From contig JARUPZ010000011.1 in assembly GCA_031213475.1 (NCBI GenBank), positions 2,108,001 to 2,172,000 on the forward strand: a stretch of 64,000 bases of DNA. Reading direction: 5' to 3'. Made by a program: the position numbers and the translations under genes. The notes beneath the pieces were generated by a model. That model was not told the DNA's origin and did not search any database. It worked only from the letters and a program-made list of their open reading frames with translations. The stretch comes from Nereocystis luetkeana (Eukaryota; Sar; Phaeophyceae; Laminariales; Laminariaceae). Of the stretch, positions 25,701 to 33,115 are shown piece by piece (within the stretch, counting starts at the first letter, position 1; every line of letters starts with the position of its first letter).

Positions 25701-28700
25701 GTAACCCTACAGTAGCCCTTAGGTAACCGGAAGGTGACTTTAAGGTAACCCCAACCGTAACCCCAACGCAAGCCAGTAATCACCTGGGGAGCCGACGAGA
25801 TCACCGCCGCTGGCCCGCCCAGAGGGCTCGCGTTCTGAATCTCGGCAACCCCCTCCCCAGGCGTGACTTGATCGTTGCCCCCCACGGGCACGATAGCCGG
25901 CATGGAGCGAGGGGTAGCACCCTCCTCCGCATCGCGCGCCTTAAGGGCAGCCTATTCCAACAACAGGCATGGAAGGGAGGCGGGGGGAGGGCAAGGGGGT
26001 AGGGGGGAGGGAGGGGGGAGGGAGGGGTGTTCAACTATCTGCTGCAGGCTGCTTGCAGAGAAGTAATGCACCAGACGCAAACAGCAAATTTGGGTTATTT
26101 CCGAGGACGAGTCACGTACACATATGTATGATACGATGCGATACCTTGGTACGACGGTAGAAATAAACAATCGCTACTTGCGGCCGCCACGACAAAAAAA
26201 ACGCTAGGAGCAACGTAAAGCAAAGCCTCAGCAGCTGTATAACACGACACCCCTGAGCTCTGCCCTTTACCTCAAACCCCCCACGTGCACTCTCCAACGT
26301 ACCTGGTACGACTTCCATCTAAAATGCCAGGTGACAAGACAGCAGAAAATACAGCGTGCCAGGTAGCAACATATACATGAACTCTCCATCATATACATCC
26401 ACCTGATGAATGAACAGGGGGAGCTAACGTTTTCCAGCTACATTACCGGTATGAAACAGGCGTGCATTCTATATATATACAATGACGTATAATATTAGAC
26501 CGTGGTGCATGCCTACCAACAAAAAAGAGCATAAAACCTTGAAGGCATCACGCTAGCGTGCACTCTCCAACTATTAATAATACAGTACCATTGGGTACAC
26601 TCCAGCAGCAAACGCAAGCCTGACAGGCGTAACGGTATCAACTAAAACGTGCACTCTACAGTGCACCTACTCTCTATATACAGGTAACAATACAGCACAA
26701 CTAAACACCTACCATCAAAAGACTTCTGTGTCGTAGCAAGATGCCAAAGTGCAGGCGTGGTTTTGTATCGCGTTGCATTGGACGCGTTGCGTTGCATTAC
26801 GTTTTTACCTGCACAACCTCGGGCAGGACGTCAAGGAAGCGGAAGATAGTGTTGCGAACGAAGTAGTTGTGGCGGTCGTTGTCCTGGTGTTGTCTCGACA
26901 GGAAGAACGTCTGGCAGAACTGCCGCGGGTCCAAGTCAGAGATGGTGATAGAGCCCGTCACCATCAGCAGCACCCCGCCTGCCACACATACGTCACGATG
27001 AAAGACGCGCAGCATCGTCGGGTTGGAAAATTCAGCCAAGAGAAAACACGCAGAAACTTGACAACAACAAAAATAACCGTCGGGTTGTCTGCCGGGTTGG
27101 AAGAAATGCTATCGAAAAAACTCAGACAAGAAAAAAGCAAATCACAAAAAAAAACATGACGTCCGCGGTTGGAATACGCAATTGAAAAAAACGACACGAA
27201 AAAAAAATGTAGTGTGAAAAAAAACGAAACTGACGGAACGTCGGTGGGTAACGTAAAAATATACCAGGTATACCAGGTATATTTTTTAAAACGATAAAAA
27301 AGGGGAAAAAAAACAAAACACAGAAACAACACCGTGTCACCGAAAGAAGCGGAGCATTAGCGGGATTCCGTAACCGATCGTCACGTCATGTACACCGCAG
27401 GTGACGGATCCATCAACAGCATTCATCGAGAACATTCATCGAGCACATTCGTCGAAAAGGCTACCCGCGAGGACTCCACAGATAATCGCAACAGCATAAG
27501 TGGAGGGCACTCATCGAGAGCATCCGTCAAGAATACTACTCGCTGCAACAGTACTCTACTCCATGAGAGCAGTCAGCGAGAGCATTCATTGACAACATTC
27601 GTCGAGGATGCTGCTCGCGACAACACTACTTGTCGAGGGCAACTATCGAGGGGCATAAACATCGAGAACGTTCGTCGAGAACACTACTCGAGATATCCCA
27701 CTCATCAAGAGGATTTATCGAGAGCACTGATCGAGCACACAAATCGAGCACACGAATCGAGCACACGAATCGAGCAAACGAATCGAGCACACGAATCGAG
27801 CATAGTCGTGGAGAGCACCTCGAGCAAACTCATGACGCGCTTGTCACGAAAGATCAAGCACACATATCATATAAAAGCATTCACCGAGAGCCTTACTATT
27901 AATAATGGTCGAGCGTAATATTCAACAATTGAAGAAACCGCTTGTCACTCGCACTCGCATCATGCAATAAGTGTTTACACTCGCCGAGAGTACTACTGAT
28001 ACTGTAGTCGATAGAGAATACCCATCGAGAGGACTCATCACAAGAAATACTCGAGAGCACTACTACTTACAGTTGAAATATTTCAATTCAGCTCGTCTTT
28101 CCGCTTCATGGATAGAACCCAACACGAAAGCTATGGCAACAAACAGCCACAACAGACCGGCCGACAGCCTACGCTGGGCCGCGGCAAGGTGCAGTAGACT
28201 ACTTCTGTAAGGTGGTGCAGTGGACTACTATTAACAAGAGGCAGTACACCTGGTATTAGACTACTATATATGGTGCAGTAAACTAAGAAGAAGCAATAGA
28301 CTGATTCCTACAGCAACACACGAGAGCGACAAAAATCCCTCAGTATCCACTGTAGACCCATCCTGGACGGAAAATGTAGGGACCTTAATATATTGAAAGT
28401 TACACCCCCACGGTCCCTACATTTCGGTCCGGCGCGGTATACCAATACATAGGACAGCACCATTTATTTATTTTTTTGCACCAGGTATTTCATTTTTTCT
28501 CGTCCCATTCATCATCTACGCCCTTTTTTTCTCTCTCCCTCCTATCGATAGCCGTGACTCAGATCCGCGGGGGTGACATAATAGGCAGTCTCTCCTTCCC
28601 CCTCCCCACTACGGTTTGTGCCTTGGCAGGCGTTTTTTTATCACGAGAAGACTTCAGCTCTTTTTTTATCCCTCGGCGACTCGTGTCGAATTGCGCCTAC

Positions 28701-31700
28701 CCACGCAGCGCGCTTCTCAGCAGTTGATTCCTTTTCGCCTATATTTTCGCATAAGAAACGCAATGTCACCACGGTGGGCATTTGCACTCACGAAATCAAC
28801 ACTACAGTACGTAAAAGCAATAAGGGGTACGTACAAATGAGCCATCGGGGCAACCGGTTGTCTGTGGTCCAATGTAATACCTGGCAGTAGAACCGAGTAC
28901 GTTTGGCGTGTGAACAAGCAGGACAAAAGGGTGAACACATGAAACGACGAGAAAGAGGAGTGAGCCGCACCTGCTTCCGAGGGCTGAGCGTCGACGGAGC
29001 CGCAGCCGAGGTCGACCGTCGCACCGCCCAGACCTAGGTGCTCAATCTTGGCTTTGATATCCGCCAGACCCGAAACCGGTTCCTGCATGAAAAACAGCCA
29101 TCAAAAACGCGCATCGAAAAAGGAAAGCGCCACAGAGTCAGCCAGTACCTAAATTAAGACAGCAGTAGCAAAGTCACATTCGGAATCTGGTCATTAAAAA
29201 AAAGGTCATAAAATCTTAGATGATTATATACCACCTTGAACATAGTTAAAAAATCCAAAATCTGATGTCATACTTGACTAGATGTAAAACCAGGTCATCA
29301 ACTACCTAGAGTAGTAGTGGCAGAGATTACAAACTTACAATACCAACAGAACAATACATTGCGTGGAACATTTCAAGCACCGATTTACGAGAGTAAAAAA
29401 AACAGCCGGACGCCGCACCTCGAATGAAGAACGATCAACCAATCGATCGCGCATGCAATAGACCGGTACCCAACAAATAACGGAACCATATCACTACTAC
29501 TACTACTGCTGTACCTGGTATTACTAGTACATACACCTGTAATATATATCAAATATATCGCGAACCATAGAGACTGTATTGATTAAATATGAATATACCA
29601 AAGTTCCTTACATTTTGGAACAGAGGTATGCATCATAACGCTACAGGTACCAGTACTATAGTAGAGCGAAGTATTCAGGGATCCCTGGTAAATCAATAGC
29701 ATGTACCAGATTACCGTAGCATCCTATTAATAACATTACCAGGTACAACAGTACTGGGATATGTTGAGAGCGACTAACCAATATATATACCCTCCCATCC
29801 TCCGAAACCCGCTTTGGTATTTTCATGGACAAAGCGACCAGCCCGCCCCCGTAACCAACTAAAACTAGCGGCAGAACTCGTATATACGATGGCATCATCG
29901 ATCATTTATATATGTAGAGCGAGAAATCCCCGATACTATTAATAGCATCCTTGCCCGAAATGAAACATTGATGAAGCGATTTTTTTTTCCCCTTACGCCC
30001 AATACCGGCGGCGATCATGCAATCGTACAAACACAGCAAACACATCAGATCAGTATAGTGCGCACAGCCGTAACTAAGTGTCATTCTTATCGGAAAGCTT
30101 TTTCTCCAATTTTTCGACATTTTTTTCGCGCAATTTTTCAACCTTCCATATTTTCCATGTTTTTTATTTCCAAATATTGGAATGTTAACAAACTTAATAT
30201 TTTTTGTTCTGGAGAATTTCACGAATAGTGACAGAACGCCTCCGTATATTGATACATGTCTCCAATTATTTCCAAACTTTGGAAATTATGGAAAAACACT
30301 CTCCGATAAGAATGAACCTAACACCGACTAACAACATACGGACACTACGAGGTAAAACATCTCAAAATAAATAATTGTAGTCGTATTACCGGTATAAAAT
30401 AAGGCCAGGTACTGTAGATCAGCTGTGGTACGGTATTATGATATTAATAGTATACCAACCCTCTTAGCTTCGCAGTCCCGTTTTGGGACAAACTACATAA
30501 AAAAATTGGACAGTTTTTACTCCGAAACGGGACCGCCGTTTGCCCTAAAAGGCGGTCCTAAAAGGGCTCTTAACCCTCCGTTCGGGCTTCAGCGGGGAAA
30601 ATTGACGATGAAAAGTGGCGATCGCAGCAACGGCGACTGCGCGGTCGGTGGTTGACGGGAAAAAAAGGTGTCCGAGTTACGGCGGTTGAACGCAAGGAGT
30701 AACTACACTATTACGGGGTACCATAGTTAATAGTACCTATGGTATACATAAAAACTTATTTACTTGGCCATTTTAACTAACAATATTTGGTCCTATATAC
30801 TATGGTTCCCCGTAATATGGATAGCATGGCATTGGCGCAAAATGATTCTTGGGCGCAAAGTGATTCTTGACTTTCTTGCTAGGCGCTCATGCTGCTCGTG
30901 GACGGCTGGTAACACACACACCAAAGTTATCAGGGTTTCCGCCGCTATCCAAAGGAGTTATTAATAGTAGTCTGTTGGGCTACAGCTACTCGCCTACCCA
31001 ACCCAAGCCCCATGACATACACCATATTGACGTTACACCCTCCCCCACTTGGACGGCGTGCTATTCAGGTCCAACCCGGATGTACGAGTCGACGTGTCCA
31101 AGCCAAGCCGTTCGAGTTTTTATGCGGACCCAGGGAGACTATTTATTGTTCAGGTTTGACAAGGGGGCAATCAACTTCTCTTTGGACAGAGGCTCATCAA
31201 GGCAGGTGGCGTGAATCGGGATTCACGACCCGAAAGCTGCTGTCATTGCCATGTGTTGGGGTAACTGGTAATAGTCTGTTGGATTACTGGTAAAAGGTTA
31301 ACCGATCGCCTAACCAACCTAAGCCTCAAGACCTCGTTAAAAAAAAAGCAAGGCGGCGATGGAACTCCTCAATGTCTGTGTACAGTGACAGTAGTACAAG
31401 CAGTAGTAGAACAGACAGTACTGGGGCAGACGGACGGTGTAACAGACAGTAGGGCAGTACACGCACCTCTTCTCTAGTGCCGGAGGCGTGGCAGAAGGTG
31501 CTCTCGTCCGTGTAGAAGCGGTGCAGCTCAACCGGTTTCTTGGACAAAACTTCCCCGTAATACTGTCAATACAGCAGTATCGGTCGGAAATGCACCCGTC
31601 GCATTTAAGCGTTTACCGCAGTAGTTTCAAAACAAATTATAGTCCCACGAGATATCAGACGGGGACGGGCGTAGGGGCCGCAGGGGGGGGTGTACTCAGT

Positions 31701-32918
31701 ATCATGCATGGCCGTAGTCTTACGACCATAGACCCTCGCATCCCTACAATGCCGGGACAGGGCGGAATCGAATAGCCACCGGTGACCGATGCTATACGCA
31801 CACGGCAGTTCATGTGCTTCGCTCCAGAAATATACGACACACAGACAGACAGACCCCTTTCGAAAGTACGCATGGAAGCCTCACCCACGATGTTGTGACC
31901 TCTCCGCGAGCGTCAACACTACTTTAAAAATGGGCATACTGGGCATAATCGGCACCGCCACACAGCTACTGCTTTTGTCTTTGTACTTTACAGCAGTGGG
32001 TCAGTGCGAGACTCCAAGGCACGAAGGAAAAATGCTTTGGTCAAGCACCATGCCCAGATACGAGGTTTTCAAAAAGCAAATGCGGTTCTCGAAACGTTTG
32101 CCAACAGACCCTACCGAAGATAGAAACGCCTTCAAGCACATGTTGGAAACCTCCCCTTTCTACCTACTATCAGAAGGTAATGAATGTATTGATCCATCTC
32201 CTACCACAACTTTTGCGGTACCGGTTCCTGAATGCGGTTTCTCACAATTGCTCATTTTGTGGTGTTCCCCGTAATATAGGTTCGCGTTCAAATCTGCGGC
32301 AACACGCCTCCCCGATTCAGAACTCCCTTTACTCGGACGTAGAAATCCATACCAAAATGGACGGAAATGTAAGAACCGTTCGTGTGTTCACGTTGATACC
32401 TAAACGGTGCTTATATTTCCGTCCAGAGTGTGTTCTGTACAGATACAACAAACGGATACAACGACCGCATGCCATGTTACAACCGAGCGTGCCGGCTGTC
32501 AACTGCTGTGTCAACTGCGTCGCGTGTGTCAAGACCCACCAGCCAACAAGCAAAAAAAAGAAGGAAGCCAGAAGCACCACAGACTAACGAGTCTCTTGAC
32601 CCACTCCTCCCCCATCACCGGCGGACACAAAGTGCCTCAACTATGACATCACACCAAGTACGAGCATCGGCCGCAGTGGTAACCCTATCAAATACTTACC
32701 CTGGTACACCGAAGCCAAATATGGTCTACAGTACAAACATAAATTACTGTTGTGCGTACGACTGTACACAAACAGCACGTAGCGTAAGCCGAACCACTTC
32801 TAGAGTAGACACGACCAATATTTTTCACAGCAATAGGGACAATAGTACTATGCTATACCTGCTTGACGAAATGGCTTCCGACCACTGCCGGCGCCGGCGC
32901 CCCCCTCCTCGTAGACAT
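12496..32918 (-). CDS. G3BP/Rasputin-like RNA-binding protein (NTF2-like + RRM + RGG), 12-exon gene
   Basis: Twelve exons, joined in transcript order: 32918-32859, 31562-31467, 29082-28971, 26978-26809, 25951-25784, 24206-23979, 19997-19404, 18621-18487, 17365-17226, 16522-16443, 14780-14711, 12643-12496. All junctions are GT-AG and every phase agrees; the sum is 2001 nt, ending in TAG (666 aa). Residues about 13-143 form an NTF2-like domain, 147-515 an Ala/Pro/Gly-rich linker holding TYASMAKSWA (aa 346-355), 516-590 an RRM, and 590-666 an RGG/RG-rich tail. This is the domain order of G3BP proteins, which bind mRNA and act in stress-granule assembly in animals and plants (family knowledge). 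RNP1 is RGYAFIDY and RNP2 is IFVRKV, both intact. The start ATG at 32918 gives a 12-residue leader before the NTF2 fold. Transcribed introns carry many MITEs and SINEs. The function is confidently G3BP-like; 5' UTR exons were not found. Confidence 0.88.
12655..12930 (+). repeat. Degenerate AACATCAACGGT tandem repeat
   Basis: Units of about 12-15 bp (AACATCAACGGTAAC and variants) run from 12655 to 12930. They lie next to the acceptor of G3BP-like exon 12, in intron 11. Confidence 0.7.
12974..13084. mobile_element. TA-flanked MITE (TTACGGGGGACC family), copy 1
   Basis: TIRs TTACGGGGGACCATAG and CTATGGTCCCCCGTAA, flanked by TA on both sides. About 110 bp with an A/T-rich centre. TA target and palindromic ends point to the Tc1/mariner superfamily. 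In G3BP-like intron 11. Confidence 0.85.
13217..14055. mobile_element. hAT-like non-autonomous element enclosing a GGGTC array, perfect 8-bp TSD
   Basis: Ends are CAGGGCTGTTCGCGGGTC and GACCCGCGAAAAGCCCTG. The flanks 13209-13216 and 14056-14063 are both GTAAATAC. An 8-bp duplication with CAGGG ends fits the hAT superfamily. The interior is mostly (GGGTC/GGGTCG)n blocks spaced by about 25-40 bp of A/T-rich text, with no transposase. G3BP-like intron 11. Confidence 0.85.
14074..14200 (+). repeat. Dispersed repeat R5, copy 1
   Basis: GCATGGCCGTAGTCGTGTGACCATAGACCCTCGCATCCCTACA, then GTTTCCACCGACCAGGCAG; also found at 31.7, 50.8, 51.97 and 52.05 kb. Confidence 0.7.
14711..14780 (-). CDS. G3BP-like exon 11 (RGG box)
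   Basis: Encodes EHGVGGRGGRNGGRGRASGG and a few further residues. Acceptor CGTCGCAG fits phase 1. Donor GTATCT leaves phase 2, which fits exon 12 exactly. If the donor is not used, the frame stops after eight more codons at 14686, giving a possible shorter isoform. Confidence 0.8.
15054..15150. mobile_element. TTAA-flanked MITE, copy 1
   Basis: TTAA, then CCCTTTTAGGACTGCAGTCC, a short centre, and the inverted end GGTTCTAAAAGGG with TTAA. The whole element is one imperfect palindrome. A TTAA target is the hallmark of piggyBac-type elements. G3BP-like intron 10. Confidence 0.85.
15345..15550 (-). repeat. SINE family 1, copy 4
   Basis: T run, then the CCGTGTCTCAGATCCGGGAT...CAGGCTTTCCTCCCC body and CCCTCGTCGACCCGCGTCG. 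5' truncated. G3BP-like intron 10. Confidence 0.75.
16443..16522 (-). CDS. G3BP-like exon 10 (end of RRM)
   Basis: Completes the split codon from exon 9 and encodes TKEHYVNRKLLVVEERHS, the last helix and strand of the RRM (G3BPs end with a similar '...L-x-V-E-E-K'). Acceptor ATCATCAG, strong donor GTAAGTC, phase 1 out. Confidence 0.88.
16990..17215. repeat. Degenerate ATCAACCA/CATCAACC repeat
   Basis: Short A/T/C units (ATCACCAACCAT, AATCGCCAATCA) over about 220 bp in G3BP-like intron 9, ending next to exon 9's donor. Confidence 0.5.
17226..17365 (-). CDS. G3BP-like exon 9 (RRM core, RNP1)
   Basis: Forty-six codons plus two bases. It contains DREEMVAHFSAYGDVTGI and the RNP1 octamer RGYAFIDY, a perfect match to [RK]G[FY][GA][FY][ILV]x[FY]. 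The donor GTGAGA gives phase 2. A TGA straddles the donor, so an unspliced reading would stop within the RRM, which argues for splicing here. Confidence 0.9.
18487..18621 (-). CDS. G3BP-like exon 8 (RRM start, RNP2)
   Basis: Forty-five codons ending SIFVRK, the first RRM strand. RNP2 (I-F-V-R-K-V) spans the junction with exon 9. Two in-frame acceptors are possible (exon starting at 18621 or 18615, a two-codon difference). Donor GTATAC. Confidence 0.82.
18640..18800. repeat. Degenerate CATATCGACATATCGA repeat
   Basis: Imperfect units of about 8-30 bp (ATCGACATATCGACATATCGA, CCATCCATATCGACGTAT), just upstream in the transcript of G3BP-like exon 8. Confidence 0.5.
18930..18965 (+). repeat. Poly-G tract
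   Basis: An almost pure G run of more than 25 bases. On the transcribed minus strand it is a C run within intron 7. Confidence 0.7.
19125..19170. mobile_element. GGACGGAAATGTA MITE, copy 1 (short)
   Basis: GGACGGAAATGTAAGGAC, then TTGGTCTTCATATTTTCGTC; ends are inverted versions of one another. G3BP-like intron 7. Confidence 0.5.
19404..19997 (-). CDS. G3BP-like exon 7 (large Ala/Pro/Gly-rich linker with TYASMAKSWA)
   Basis: The longest exon, 198 codons, phase 0 at both ends, with acceptor CCCCTCAG and donor GTGCGA. It is Ala/Pro-rich, with a nine-residue Ala run (GCA/GCT repeat) and a nine-residue Gly run. TYASMAKSWA at aa 346-355 resembles the (K)SYASIVK block found between NTF2 and RRM in plant G3BP-like proteins. 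The surrounding 525-codon open frame (18516-20093) is this exon running on into both flanking introns. Confidence 0.85.
20737..21086 (+). repeat. tRNA-derived SINE family 1, copy 2, with poly-A tail
   Basis: The head (20737-20815) looks like a tRNA: A-box-like GGTTCAAGTGG and a T arm CCTGG-GTTCGAGCC-CCAGG. The body follows and a long A run ends at about 21086. The most complete copy in the window. G3BP-like intron 6. Confidence 0.85.
21118..21316 (-). repeat. SINE family 1, copy 3, tail to tail with copy 2
   Basis: Begins with the poly-T complement of the tail and matches the copy 2 body closely for about 190 bp; the tRNA head is missing. Only about 32 bp separate the two tails, so the pair forms a long inverted repeat. 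Confidence 0.85.
21657..21756. mobile_element. TTAA-flanked MITE, copy 2
   Basis: Same TIRs, TTAA on both sides, more diverged inner arms. G3BP-like intron 6. Confidence 0.8.
22007..22122. mobile_element. TA-flanked MITE (TTACGGGGGACC family), copy 2
   Basis: Same family, TIRs nearly intact. It carries an extra CCTGGTA at 22031-22037 right after a TA, absent from the other four copies. In G3BP-like intron 6. Confidence 0.85.
22790..23160. repeat. Two R3 fragments in inverted order
   Basis: 22790-22890 reads in the inverted orientation and 22930-23160 in the forward one, so together they form an inverted pair. G3BP-like intron 6. Confidence 0.6.
23979..24206 (-). CDS. G3BP-like exon 6 (Gly/Ala-rich linker)
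   Basis: Seventy-six codons, phase 0 at both ends, from TTPVVNSVVEPVGVP to GGKVSVAK. It includes a run of ten glycines from a GGC/GGT repeat. Acceptor TCGACAG, donor GTGAGG. Confidence 0.8.
24438..24990 (+). repeat. Dispersed repeat R3, most complete copy
   Basis: Left part matches 906-1146 (inverted) and 59757-60015; right part (from about 24775: GCAGGATCTGTGTAGTACAGATCCAA...CATACAGATCAGG) matches 61590-61830, 22930-23160 and, inverted, 46470-46640 and 47710-47960. No coding capacity. TTAATA at 24585-24590 is an extra insert compared with 60030. G3BP-like intron 5. Confidence 0.7.
25370..25640 (+). repeat. 11-bp minisatellite (CTACGGTAACC)n
   Basis: About two dozen near-identical CTACGGTAACC units, degenerating at both sides into TAGCCCT/TAAGGTAACC variants up to about 25770. 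Within G3BP-like intron 5, ending shortly before exon 5. Confidence 0.9.
25784..25951 (-). CDS. G3BP-like exon 5 (linker)
   Basis: Fifty-six codons, phase 0 at both ends, starting AALKARDAEEGATPRSMPAI. A disordered-looking linker after the NTF2 fold. The donor GTGATT lies about 140 bp transcript-upstream of an 11-bp minisatellite in intron 5. Confidence 0.8.
26809..26978 (-). CDS. G3BP-like exon 4 (end of NTF2-like domain)
   Basis: Takes the single base left by exon 3 and runs in phase to a GTAAAA donor. It contains VLLMVTGSITISD, then RQFCQTFFLSRQ and NYFVRNTIFRFLD. The last matches the 'F-x-V-x-N-D-I-F-R-Y/F' block that closes G3BP NTF2 domains. This is the exon that best identifies the family. 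Confidence 0.9.
27410..28060 (+). repeat. Degenerate CGAGAACATTCGT / CGAGCACACGAAT array
   Basis: Units built on TCGAGnACA (13-15 bp); the cleanest run is CGAGCACACGAAT at 27720-27800. G3BP-like intron 3. Open frames across it only reflect the repeat. Confidence 0.7.
28365..28430. mobile_element. GGACGGAAATGTA MITE, copy 2
   Basis: A 66-bp near-palindrome: GGACGGAAAATGTAGGGACC and the inverse GGTCCCTACATTTCGGTCC. Target duplication not clear. G3BP-like intron 3. Confidence 0.7.
28461..28710 (-). repeat. SINE family 1, copy 5
   Basis: T-rich start, then TCGTCCCATTCATCATCTACG, GACTCAGATCCGCGGGGGTGA and GCGCCTACCCACGCAGCG, all shared with copies 2 and 3. ACCAGGTATT sits in the tail region. G3BP-like intron 3. 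Confidence 0.8.
28971..29082 (-). CDS. G3BP-like exon 3 (NTF2-like domain)
   Basis: Thirty-seven codons plus one base. It begins EPVSGLADIKAKIEHLGLGG, matching the helix that precedes the central strand of the NTF2 fold. Acceptor CATGCAG, donor GTGCGG; leaves phase 1. Confidence 0.85.
30458..30573. mobile_element. TTAA MITE, copy 3, rearranged
   Basis: Left TIR eroded and its TTAA lost. The right arm is partly doubled (CCTAAAAGG twice) before the right TTAA at 30570-30573. Confidence 0.65.
30709..30817. mobile_element. TA-flanked MITE (TTACGGGGGACC family), copy 3
   Basis: TIRs TTACGGGGTACCATAG and CTATGGTTCCCCGTAA with flanking TA. No extra insert. In G3BP-like intron 2. Confidence 0.85.
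30880..31110 (-). repeat. tRNA-like dispersed repeat family 2, copy 3
   Basis: Shares the CTGTTGGGCTAC...CGCCTACCCAA block and the downstream GTTACACCCTCCCCC...GACGTGTCC block with 290-450. A TATTAATA motif sits inside the copy at about 30959. Confidence 0.5.
31200..31325 (-). repeat. tRNA-like dispersed repeat family 2, copy 4
   Basis: Aligns with 7806-7930: GATTCACGACCCGAAAG matches the B-box end, and GGTTAACCGATCGCC matches the body. It lies in G3BP-like intron 2, just before exon 2 on the plus-strand map. Confidence 0.5.
31467..31562 (-). CDS. G3BP-like exon 2 (NTF2-like domain)
   Basis: Thirty-two codons, phase 0 in and out, starting YYGEVLSKKPVELHRFY. The Y-Y-x-x-L...L-x-x-F-Y pattern is typical of NTF2-like domains of G3BPs. 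Acceptor TTGACAG, donor GTGCGT. Confidence 0.88.
31695..31770 (+). repeat. Dispersed repeat R5, copy 2 (short)
   Basis: CATGCATGGCCGTAGTCTTA...CATCCCTACAATGCCGGGAC. G3BP-like intron 1. Confidence 0.65.
32358..32425. mobile_element. GGACGGAAATGTA MITE, copy 3
   Basis: TGGACGGAAATGTAAGAACCG with the inverse CGGTGCTTATATTTCCGTCCA. G3BP-like intron 1. Confidence 0.7.
32859..32918 (-). CDS. G3BP-like exon 1 (start codon, NTF2 helix 1)
   Basis: Twenty codons beginning MSTRRGAPAPAVVGSHFVKQ, the usual start of an NTF2 fold (V-G-x-x-F-V-x-Q before YY). The donor is GTATAG right after CAG, phase 0. No upstream in-frame ATG is needed. Confidence 0.85.
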
Positions 32919-32999
32919 CCCTCCTCCCGCCTCCTACCTCCCTGGGGGGCGACTGGACACAAGTTAGCTTCACCCGCGAGGGCCTGAACGTCAAGTCAC

Positions 33000-33115
33000 G
33001 TCATCACGCCAAGGTCACACCGAGGTCATGACACGTCAAGTCGCCGCGAGGCACGTCACATCACGCCAAGCCACGTAACGTCAAGGGATGTTTTGCCACA
33101 TCAGGGTGCGTCAAG
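33000..33115. repeat. CACGTCA-rich degenerate repeat
   Basis: Many CACGTCA/CAAGTCACGTCA/CACGCCAAG units just upstream of the G3BP-like start codon, so possibly in its promoter or 5' UTR. CACGTCA resembles a bZIP (CRE/G-box-like) core; any function is speculation. Confidence 0.45.
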
